A DNA stretch of 12,990 nt, taken from positions 1-12,990 of the forward strand of contig JAGCRI010000179.1 in NCBI GenBank assembly GCA_017964755.1, in the 5' to 3' direction. Below the pieces are notes generated by a model, which saw only the letters and a program-made list of their open reading frames with translations, was not told the DNA's origin and ran no database searches. The first letter of the stretch is position 1; the number at the start of each line of letters is the position of its first letter. Both the position numbers and the translations under genes were made by a program. Positions 5,887-12,990 of this stretch are shown one piece after another. Source of the DNA: Bacteroidales bacterium (GTDB lineage Bacteria > Bacteroidota > Bacteroidia > Bacteroidales > WCHB1-69).

Positions 5887-8800
5887 ATGAAGCATTTTAC
5901 TCTTTGCAATTTACAGCACAAATCTCATCTTTCGCGTCAGATGAAATCAGTTGCATCACTTTTTATCGTGGTGCTTTTGCTAATTTGCGGTAACGTGAAC
6001 GCTCAGAACCTTAAGTATTACAATAACGGCTCGACCTCCTATCTGGATTATGTCGTTACAGGGCAGGCTTACCAGTCTATCGCTTCGACAGGTACAGCTC
6101 TTTACACGACTCTCGGTGTGCCTTCCACTTCTACGGTAAAGTCCTTTTCTTTACCGTTCGAGTTCCAGTATGGCACCCAGCATCTGGCCGCTGGATCAAC
6201 CGTTTACGTTAACCCGTCTCGCGGTTACGTTGCAATGGGTACAAATTATGGTAGCAATTATCAATATGCTAACCCGTCATACGATGGAACATATTACGCA
6301 CAGTACTGCATCTCACCTTGCGGTGGCTTCGGCGGTACTTCACCTGTTGCTCAGGCTACAGCTGATTTCTATTATGCCATGTCAATAGACAATTCCGGTA
6401 TCTTTTATACGATACAAGGAACTGCTCCGACTCGTGTGGCTATAATAGAATTCCATAACGTGATGTTCTATTATGACTACTCGCAAGTCGGCGATAACTC
6501 ATCTTACTATACAAACTTCCAAGTGAAACTCTATGAAGGAACAGATAAGATAGAGTTCTGCTACGGTCCGCGCAGCAACTCCATTTCCTATACTGGTAGT
6601 TACTATCCATTCACATTCCTGATGGGTAATAATTATAATGATAACATATACCTCTATGGTTCTAATGATGCTAAATGGGAGAAACCGACTGTGACCCACT
6701 ATACAAGTACTAACACAACATCTACAACTTATTCACACAATCTGAATAATAGCGGTACTCTTTGGACAAGCGGCCTCACATATGTGTTTAATCCTGCAAT
6801 GCCTACTGATCTTGCAGCCGATTTTTCAGATCCCTTCCATACTAAACTTTCTTGGAACGCGTCCGCTTTCGGTGAAACAGAATGGACTATCGAATATGGC
6901 ACCAAGGACTTTACACCTGGTACAGGTACAACTCTCACAACTTCTAATAATGTTGACTATGTGATTCCGGAGCTTTCTGACGGCTCATACGATTTTTATG
7001 TTTATGCATACGATGATAAGGGAGTCTTTGGTGACGCGAACCTCTCTTCAGCTACTAATAAGATTACTATCGATATGGCTTGCCGTAGCGATCTGCTCTC
7101 AGAAACAGACGCTTTCGATCAGTACTCGGTTGTTCTTCCTATCGGTTGCTGGTACAATATCGCTGACGCGAGCGACATTGTGATAACTCAGGCTACAATA
7201 AACGAAATTGAGGAAAAAGTTTTGAAACTTGACGGTACCAACGGTGGCATTACGATTGTTTCAGCCGACCTTGACCATCTTCTCGATGGCAACGTCATCT
7301 ATTTTGACATTGCTTCTGAAAATGCCGGCGCTGACATTGAAGTTGGTTACTATGATAATGGCAATTTCACAGCTATTAAAACAGTCACTACCCTTCGCAA
7401 TGACCATTTTGACCAGGTTGCCGTTGATATGAGCGGTGCGGTTGGTTCGATCCTTGCTTTTAGAAACAACAATAATAATATAGTATATATAGATAATTTG
7501 TATGCCAAGGTAAAAGGCTCCGCTTGCGATGAGCAAATTCCAACCGGACTCTTTGCAACAGCTGCAGCTTCTTACGATGCAACAGTAACTTGGCTTGGCA
7601 CAGCTGCCTCTTACGAGATTATATACGGCGTTACAGGGTTCAACCCTGATAACGAAGGAACTTCCGTAACAGGTATCTCAGCGCTAACTTACACAATTAC
7701 AGGTCTTCCCGAAGGTACTTACGACTGCTACGTCCGTGCCGAATGTTCCGGTAACGGAAATTCTGCTTGGTCTAAAGTTGCAACCTTCGCTATAGCCTGT
7801 ACAGAGAACAACCTTCTTGAAGAGGATTTCAATAACAGAACTCCAGAACAAGTTGATAACTGCTGGAAATCTCTCGAAGATCCCAATAAGGCGGTGATAG
7901 CAGAAGTAATACCAGATACAATAACCGATATTGAAGCAGTTAATTTATCGTATGCGTACACAGGTACATATAAAACAGTTTCAATGAATCCTGGTACATA
8001 TACAGTTCAAGTTTGGGGTGCACAAGGAGGATATAGAAGTGGTACTTCTTATGGCGGTTATGGTGGATATTCTATTGGAACATTGACACTTCCTACCACC
8101 GTAACTATGTACGTTTATGTCGGTGGCTCTGGACGTACAGCTGGCACAGGCAGTGGAGGTTGGAATGGTGGTGGAACAATGCCTACTTATTATGGTGGTG
8201 GTGGTGGTACAGATATGAGAATTAATTCTACATCTCTTTATGCAAGATATATAGTAGCTGGTGGTGGCGGCTCTTGTGGTTCAGCATCAGGAACAGGTGG
8301 TTATGGCGGTGGTACAAGTGCAGGTTCTGGTGGTGGAAGTTGTGGTACAGCTGGTAATGGAGCAACTTCAACTGGTGCTGGTGGTGGTGGTCGTACTGGC
8401 TCTTTTGGGCAGGGTGCTACAGGTTTATACCAGTCAAGCGGTTATGGTGGTGCTGGTGGTGGTGGCTGGTATGGTGGCGGCGGTGCTACTCCTGATGGTT
8501 CAGCTGATGATGATAAAGGTGGTGGTGGCGGTTCAGGTTACGTATATACTTCTTCCACTGCTTCAAATTACCCATCAGGATGTTTGTTGAATTCTACTTA
8601 TTATCTCACTAATGCTGCTACTTATGCAGGCAATACAACTTTTGCTTCAACAACTGGAGGAACTGAAACAGGGCATCAAGGTGATGGTTATGCTAAAATA
8701 ACAGGCACATCAATAGTTAAAACGTTAGTACAAAATAATGCTCTCCGCCTTTACAATGATGTTACAGTTTCTACAGCTTATTCTCCGCTCCTCACTTTCG

Positions 8801-11800
8801 AAGCAGGTAAAGACCTCAGTAACTATGCTGTTGAATTCATAGCAAAGGCTTCTACGGCTAACACTCTTCTGAAAGTTGGAACGATCCGTAATGGTCTCTT
8901 TGAGTATCTTGGTGATGTAACACTTGATTCTACAACTTCTTACCAGTCATGCCGTATACACCTAAATAATGCAATTAGCTCAGATGTTGTTATAGCATTC
9001 CAAGCTCCTAAGGGAGAACTCATCTATATTGATAATGTGAAACTCGTTGCTGCTTCTATTTGTCAGGGTAACACCCCGCTGCATGTTAAAGCTGTTTCGT
9101 TAGATAATGCTGCTGGTGCAACAATTTCTTGGGATAATAATTCTGATGTTGCTGCAGCAGATGGATGGACAATTGTATGTGACAATAATATTTATAATAC
9201 AAATGATTCTTCTTATACTATTTCTGGTTTGGCAAATCACACGAACTATACTGCGTTTGTCTATGCAAATTGCGGAGGTGAGACTTCTGATACAGCTTAC
9301 GTGTCATTTATAACAAACTGCTTGAATTCAACAATTCCGTTTGCAGAAGATTTTGAGACATTTACAGATGGTATTGTTGATCCTTGTTGGAAAGATGCTG
9401 ATGATAATGACAACATTATTATATTTAGGACTTCCAATACAGCTTCTGGTACGAAAACTGTGGCTGGTGGTACAAATTCTACATTCTCCGCACTCGCTGG
9501 TATTGAATACAAACTTGAGGTTTGGGGTGCTAAGGGTGGTAACGGATATAATTCAACTTATGCACGTGGTGGTTATGGCGGTTATTCGGTCGGTTATTAT
9601 ACTCCTTCAGAAAATAAGACATTGTATATTTATACTGGCGGAGCAGGAAGTGGTTATGCTTCAGGTGCTTCTACAGGTGGCTACAATGGTGGTGGAAATG
9701 GTTACTATTATTCTGGCGCAGGCGGTGGAGCGACCCATATAGCTTTAAGAAGCGGTCTGTTAAGCAGCCTTGAGTCATATAAGTCAGATATTCTTATTGT
9801 TGCTGGCGGTGGTGGCGGTGGAGCTAACTACGGTACTAATAGTTCGAGCTCCTATGGAGCATGGGGTGGCTATGGTGGAGGCGAACAAGGTGGAAGTGGA
9901 GATTATATGTCCAACTGGTATAACTCTTATTATAACTACGTGGCTGTTGGAGGTTCTCAAACCGCAGGTGGTAATAATACTGGTTACACTTATTCAACCT
10001 GTTCAGGTACATTTGGACAAGGTGGTAGATATTTTTCAACCAGCTCATACGGTTATGGCGGTGGTGGCGGCGGTTATTATGGTGGTGCAGGCGGTTATCA
10101 CTATAGTTCAGGAGCTGGGGGTTCTGGTTTTGTTAATAAAAATATACTTACTAATTACCAAACAATTGGTGGGGCAACTGGTTTCCCATCTACAACAGGT
10201 GGAACTGAAATTGGTCATAGCACATCGGGTTATGCGAAAATCACATGGGGCAGCACTACATATAGAAATAAATGTCTCTCCAATTATCCTAATAAGATGG
10301 TTGTTGAGTTGGACGCTTCTTCACGTGATATTACTGTACAGTCTCCTGTAATAGATATTCCATCTTCTTTAAGTGACTATAATGTAACATTCACTGCACT
10401 TGCAAAAGAAGCTGGAGAAATTTTAAAAGTTGGTGCTATTGAAAATGGTAATTTCGTTGAAGTTGGTTCTGTTGTTATTGGCCGTGCCAATTCTTTTGAT
10501 GAGTATTCGGTCTCTTTCATTTCATATACAGGCAGTTCAAAGATTGTAGCGTTTCAGACAGAACAAGGAAATCTCGTATATATTGATAGTGTTGCATTGG
10601 ATGCAGGTTCTTCGTGTGACAGTCATTTGCCTGACGGTCTTGTTGTTTCAAGAAATCTTAATGAAGGTTCAGCTGTGTTGTCATGGGATAACGATGCAGT
10701 CATTTCAGCTAATGATGGTTGGGTATATGAATATGGTGCTGCAGGATTTGCACAAGGTACAGGGGTCGCTGGAACAACCAATGATACATTTGTTAAGCTC
10801 ACAGGTTTAACAGAATCTGATTATGATTTTTATATTCAAGCTGATTGTGGCGGAAATCTTTCTACTGCCGCAAAAGTTTCATTTAATATGGGATGTGCAG
10901 ATCAGAATGGCATCCCATTCTATGATGATTTTACTAACTACACTCCTAACATTCCTAATGGTTGTTGGGTTAATATTGTTGATAACGATGCAATAACAAT
11001 CTATGCTCCGTCTTATAAAAGTTCACAAACTTTCTCATATACAGGCAACTCCGCCTCAATGACCCTTTATGCCGGCAGAACGTATACACTTGAAGTTTGG
11101 GGAGCAAAAGGTGGCAATGGTTATGGTTCACATAAATATAATCTTGGCGGTAATGGCGCTTATGCAACAGGTGTTTATAAGCCTACAACAAATAAAACAT
11201 TGTATGTTTACGTTGGCGGTCAGGGCACTTATGGCAGCTCATCATCTACTTATGCAGGCGGTTACAACGGTGGTGGACAAGGGTACTATTACTCTGGCGG
11301 CGGTGGCGGTGCAACCCACATGGCTTTTGCTACAGGTCTTTTGACATCACGTTCGGGAGACTATACAACAAATCTTCTTCTTGTTGGTGCTGGTGGTGGT
11401 GGCGGCGAAAACAGAAGTACGAATAATTCATCTTATTATAATTATTATGCTTCTCTTGGTGGTGCTGGTGGGGCTTATGTTGGTGTAGATGGTACTTGGG
11501 AAAAAAATTATAATGGTGGTACATATTATTCAACGGGTGGTTCACAGACTGCTGGTGGTATTTGCCAAGGATATAATAATTCCACATATAACGGCTCATT
11601 TGGTCAAGGTGGTAGATATTACACATCGTATGCTGGAGGTGGTGGCGCTGGATTCTATGGCGGTGCAGGTGGTTATCAGTATTGTTCAGGTGCTGGTGGT
11701 TCAAGTTATGCTAATACTAATTTGCTGACTTCCACAAAATTAATTGCAGGTAACGAGAATATGCCAGCCACTTCAGGTTCAGGTACTATTGTCGGACGTA

Positions 11801-12990
11801 ATGGAGACGGTTATGCTAAAGTTACTTATACGTATAATGGTCAGGCTTATTTAATCTTGAATCCTGCTGAACCTGTACAGTCTCCACGTTTGGATATTCA
11901 GCAGGGCAAGAAATTGGGGAATTATAAAGTTACAGTTGATGCTTATCCTCAATATTCAGATGGTAATGGAGTAGAACTGAAAATTGGTACTGTTGAAGGT
12001 AACTCATTTGTTGAGATTGGTACGGTTTTAGTTAGTGATTATGGCGGAAGTTATACTATTAACCTTAATCAGTATAATGGAGAATCACGAGTTATTGCAT
12101 TACAAGCTGTTGATTATCCGATGAATATTTATAGCGTTTCAGTTGAAGAGGCCGCTGATTGCGATGCTCATACCCCAGCTAATCTTACAGCTGTTGTTGA
12201 CGAGGCTTCAGGGGATGTCCTTATCAAGTGGGATAATGATGAAGAAATTGCCAATGGTAATGGTTGGTATATTGAGTATTCCAGCCAATATTATGCGGCT
12301 TGGGATTCTTATACAACTACAGATTCGTTCTACATTTTCCCTGCATATTCTTTAAATTCTGAAGATTTATGTATTGTTACTGTTTATGCTGATTGTGGTG
12401 GCGAGTATTCAATACCTGTCAATGTTTCATTCAAAACACCTTGTAAGGATCAGTATCAGTCTGTCCCTGTTTTCGAAGATTTCTCATATAACTATTATCC
12501 GGATTATCCGAATAACTGTTGGGCAGATTTTGATGACCCAGATAATGTTGTTTTGGTAACAGCGGCTTATCCTTCTGGTGGTGGTAATTCTGTAAAGAAT
12601 GTTTCAGGAGGAAGCACTTCAACAATGACACTTTACGCTAATACAAAATATAAATTCCAGGTATGGGGTGCAGCAGGTGGTTATGGATATACTGCAACTT
12701 ATTCACCTGGTGGTAAAGGCGGCTATGCTGAAGGTTATTATACTCCATCAACAAATACAGTCATTTATATTTATGCTGGAGGAAAGGGTACTAATGGTAC
12801 CTCCTCTTCAACTTATGCAGGCGGTTTCAATGGTGGTGGTACTGGTTACAACTACTCTGGTGGTGGTGGTGGTGCTTCCCATATTGCTTTGCGTACAGGT
12901 GAACTTAGCACACTCTCATCTTATAAATCAGATGTCCTTATAGTTGCTGGTGGTGGTGGTGGTGGTGCTAACTATTCTACAAATTGTTGC
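5887..12990 (+). CDS. Giant secreted multidomain protein with Fn3-like, jelly-roll and ALK/LTK-like glycine-rich domains (3' end outside window)
   Basis: I read the frame codon by codon: at least 2368 residues, no stop. Likely starts are 5887 or 5842; an ATG at 5941 also begins a perfect signal peptide (hydrophobic core, VNA then QN, cleavage after A39 counted from 5887). Layout by residue: N-terminal beta domain 40-302 (ends with FQVKLYEGTDKIEFCYG, a pattern common in Bacteroidota surface proteins); Fn3-like 305-398; uninterrupted jelly roll 399-546; Fn3-like 547-637; jelly roll 638-1058 split by Gly-rich domain A; Fn3-like 1059-1144; jelly roll 1145-1576 split by B; Fn3-like 1577-1669; jelly roll 1670-2091 split by C; Fn3-like 2092-2185; jelly roll 2186 onward, entering domain D. 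The jelly rolls resemble choice-of-anchor J / cleaved-adhesin domains (EDF...CW...D, later YIDNV). Surface adhesion or ligand binding is inferred. A type IX sorting domain may exist beyond the window. Later repeats seem to favour A/T-ending codons more than the N-terminal part. Confidence 0.93.
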   Translation, partial: MKHFTLCNLQHKSHLSRQMKSVASLFIVVLLLICGNVNAQNLKYYNNGSTSYLDYVVTGQAYQSIASTGTALYTTLGVPSTSTVKSFSLPFEFQYGTQHLAAGSTVYVNPSRGYVAMGTNYGSNYQYANPSYDGTYYAQYCISPCGGFGGTSPVAQATADFYYAMSIDNSGIFYTIQGTAPTRVAIIEFHNVMFYYDYSQVGDNSSYYTNFQVKLYEGTDKIEFCYGPRSNSISYTGSYYPFTFLMGNNYNDNIYLYGSNDAKWEKPTVTHYTSTNTTSTTYSHNLNNSGTLWTSGLTYVFNPAMPTDLAADFSDPFHTKLSWNASAFGETEWTIEYGTKDFTPGTGTTLTTSNNVDYVIPELSDGSYDFYVYAYDDKGVFGDANLSSATNKITIDMACRSDLLSETDAFDQYSVVLPIGCWYNIADASDIVITQATINEIEEKVLKLDGTNGGITIVSADLDHLLDGNVIYFDIASENAGADIEVGYYDNGNFTAIKTVTTLRNDHFDQVAVDMSGAVGSILAFRNNNNNIVYIDNLYAKVKGSACDEQIPTGLFATAAASYDATVTWLGTAASYEIIYGVTGFNPDNEGTSVTGISALTYTITGLPEGTYDCYVRAECSGNGNSAWSKVATFAIACTENNLLEEDFNNRTPEQVDNCWKSLEDPNKAVIAEVIPDTITDIEAVNLSYAYTGTYKTVSMNPGTYTVQVWGAQGGYRSGTSYGGYGGYSIGTLTLPTTVTMYVYVGGSGRTAGTGSGGWNGGGTMPTYYGGGGGTDMRINSTSLYARYIVAGGGGSCGSASGTGGYGGGTSAGSGGGSCGTAGNGATSTGAGGGGRTGSFGQGATGLYQSSGYGGAGGGGWYGGGGATPDGSADDDKGGGGGSGYVYTSSTASNYPSGCLLNSTYYLTNAATYAGNTTFASTTGGTETGHQGDGYAKITGTSIVKTLVQNNALRLYNDVTVSTAYSPLLTFEAGKDLSNYAVEFIAKASTANTLLKVGTIRNGLFEYLGDVTLDSTTSYQSCRIHLNNAISSDVVIAFQAPKGELIYIDNVKLVAASICQGNTPLHVKAVSLDNAAGATISWDNNSDVAAADGWTIVCDNNIYNTNDSSYTISGLANHTNYTAFVYANCGGETSDTAYVSFITNCLNSTIPFAEDFETFTDGIVDPCWKDADDNDNIIIFRTSNTASGTKTVAGGTNSTFSALAGIEYKLEVWGAKGGNGYNSTYARGGYGGYSVGYYTPSENKTLYIYTGGAGSGYASGASTGGYNGGGNGYYYSGAGGGATHIALRSGLLSSLESYKSDILIVAGGGGGGANYGTNSSSSYGAWGGYGGGEQGGSGDYMSNWYNSYYNYVAVGGSQTAGGNNTGYTYSTCSGTFGQGGRYFSTSSYGYGGGGGGYYGGAGGYHYSSGAGGSGFVNKNILTNYQTIGGATGFPSTTGGTEIGHSTSGYAKITWGSTTYRNKCLSNYPNKMVVELDASSRDITVQSPVIDIPSSLSDYNVTFTALAKEAGEILKVGAIENGNFVEVGSVVIGRANSFDEYSVSFISYTGSSKIVAFQTEQGNLVYIDSVALDAGSSCDSHLPDGLVVSRNLNEGSAVLSWDNDAVISANDGWVYEYGAAGFAQGTGVAGTTNDTFVKLTGLTESDYDFYIQADCGGNLSTAAKVSFNMGCADQNGIPFYDDFTNYTPNIPNGCWVNIVDNDAITIYAPSYKSSQTFSYTGNSASMTLYAGRTYTLEVWGAKGGNGYGSHKYNLGGNGAYATGVYKPTTNKTLYVYVGGQGTYGSSSSTYAGGYNGGGQGYYYSGGGGGATHMAFATGLLTSRSGDYTTNLLLVGAGGGGGENRSTNNSSYYNYYASLGGAGGAYVGVDGTWEKNYNGGTYYSTGGSQTAGGICQGYNNSTYNGSFGQGGRYYTSYAGGGGAGFYGGAGGYQYCSGAGGSSYANTNLLTSTKLIAGNENMPATSGSGTIVGRNGDGYAKVTYTYNGQAYLILNPAEPVQSPRLDIQQGKKLGNYKVTVDAYPQYSDGNGVELKIGTVEGNSFVEIGTVLVSDYGGSYTINLNQYNGESRVIALQAVDYPMNIYSVSVEEAADCDAHTPANLTAVVDEASGDVLIKWDNDEEIANGNGWYIEYSSQYYAAWDSYTTTDSFYIFPAYSLNSEDLCIVTVYADCGGEYSIPVNVSFKTPCKDQYQSVPVFEDFSYNYYPDYPNNCWADFDDPDNVVLVTAAYPSGGGNSVKNVSGGSTSTMTLYANTKYKFQVWGAAGGYGYTATYSPGGKGGYAEGYYTPSTNTVIYIYAGGKGTNGTSSSTYAGGFNGGGTGYNYSGGGGGASHIALRTGELSTLSSYKSDVLIVAGGGGGGANYSTNCC
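7939..8706 (+). other. Glycine-rich ALK/LTK-like domain A
   Basis: About 256 residues (685-940). Beta strands YTVQVWGAQGG, TMYVYVGGSG and ARYIVAGGGG alternate with polyglycine tracts (YYGGGGGTDMRI, GGAGGGGWYGGGG, GGGGGSGYVY), and the domain closes with GDGYAKITG. The order of strands and glycine tracts resembles Pfam Gly_rich and the extracellular glycine-rich region of ALK/LTK, whose strands I recall as LQLWGARG, LYILVG and LIIAAGGGG. It differs from B-D: GTDMRI replaces GATHIA, it has two SCG motifs, and it carries an acidic SADDDKG insert. Confidence 0.8.
9451..10248 (+). other. Glycine-rich ALK/LTK-like domain B
   Basis: About 266 residues (1189-1454). It starts at the end of the jelly-roll first half and contains YKLEVWGAKGG, LYIYTGGAG, GGYNGGGNGYYYSGAGGGATHIA, DILIVAGGGGGG, FGQGGRYF and GGYYGGAGGYHY, and closes with GYAKITW. 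It is closer to C and D than to A (shared YNGGG-GYYYSG, ATHIA and GQGGRY). Aromatic residues spaced between glycine runs fit packed polyglycine-II helices; this structure is inferred from ALK/LTK. Confidence 0.8.
11023..11832 (+). other. Glycine-rich ALK/LTK-like domain C
   Basis: About 270 residues (1713-1982). It contains YTLEVWGAKGG, LYVYVGGQG, STYAGGYNGGGQGYYYSG, GATHMA, LLLVGAGGGGGG, FGQGGRYY, GFYGGAGGYQYCSGAGG and closing DGYAKVTYT. It is inserted at the same point of the jelly roll as A and B. Cysteines in GICQG and YQYCSG have no exact counterpart in every copy. Confidence 0.8.
12586..12990 (+). other. Glycine-rich ALK/LTK-like domain D (cut by the window end)
   Basis: The first 135 residues of a fourth copy are present: YKFQVWGAAGG, VIYIYAGGKG, STYAGGFNGGGTGYNYSG, GASHIA, DVLIVAGGGGGG, ending at STNCC. 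It contains six consecutive GGT codons (12949-12966) and five more (12859-12873). The rest lies beyond the window, so the total number of copies is unknown. Confidence 0.8.

Larger units (their letters stand above)
6799..12990 (+). repeat. Tandem modular array inside the giant gene (about 1.54-kb units)
   Basis: Taking the first Cys of each Fn3-like domain as the boundary, full units are 7525-9060 (512 residues), 9061-10614 (518) and 10615-12159 (515), with a partial unit from 12160. A shorter first unit, 6799-7524 (242 residues), lacks the glycine-rich insert. Each unit is Fn3-like, then jelly-roll first half, glycine-rich domain and jelly-roll second half. Recurrent landmarks are SWDN/KWDN, A-CGG, EDF, CW, VWGA-GG, GYAK(I/V)T, KVG/KIG and an IYIDNV-like end. 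Units differ at many positions, so they are diverged rather than freshly copied. Confidence 0.9.

Noticed and set aside
9770..10351. Open frame of 193 codons in another plus frame within the giant gene, and similar ones at 8261-8590, 9341-9742 and 12668-12943
   Set aside because: These are shadows of GGT-rich coding: glycine codons read one base later give valine runs. The main frame is continuous and has coherent domains.
11330..11704. Antisense open frame of 124 codons rich in His, Gln and Asn
   Set aside because: It is the complement of glycine/tyrosine-rich coding (ACC/ATA read in another frame) with no start context or domain.

Overview
The window looks like chromosomal DNA of a Bacteroidota bacterium, probably order Bacteroidales. 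The evidence is convergent. The promoter-like sites fit TAnnTTTG rather than the sigma70 consensus. There are few Shine-Dalgarno sites. The tRNA has no encoded CCA. Proteins show Bacteroidota-style signal peptides with Q after the cleavage site. TopA carries C-terminal repeats instead of zinc ribbons, and there is a choice-of-anchor J / cleaved-adhesin type surface protein.

Left part (1-4858, all minus strand). Read in the direction of transcription, a tight cluster runs topA (DNA topoisomerase I), then a secreted NamZ/DUF1343 exo-N-acetylmuramidase 2 bp downstream, then a small outer-membrane beta-barrel protein 11 bp further on. It is followed by a separate housekeeping unit, a promoter, tRNA-Thr(GGT) and tuf (EF-Tu). 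The tuf gene leaves the window after 92 codons.

Middle (4859-5886). A short plus-strand GxxExxY-family gene with a PD-(D/E)XK-like core is bracketed by two copies of a GC-rich, partly palindromic repeat. It looks like a small repeat-flanked cassette. After it comes about 270 bp of AT-rich leader without a gene.

Right part (5887-12990, plus strand). One uninterrupted reading frame of at least 2368 codons fills the rest and leaves the window without a stop. It encodes a secreted giant: signal peptide, N-terminal beta domain, then Fn3-like plus jelly-roll modules. From the second jelly roll on, each jelly roll is split by a glycine-rich domain resembling the ligand-binding glycine-rich region of the animal receptor tyrosine kinases ALK/LTK (Pfam Gly_rich). 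The full unit is about 515 residues (about 1.54 kb) and is present three times plus a partial fourth copy. This nested, tandem architecture is the most unusual thing here. The C-terminus, which would show the anchor or secretion route, lies outside the window.
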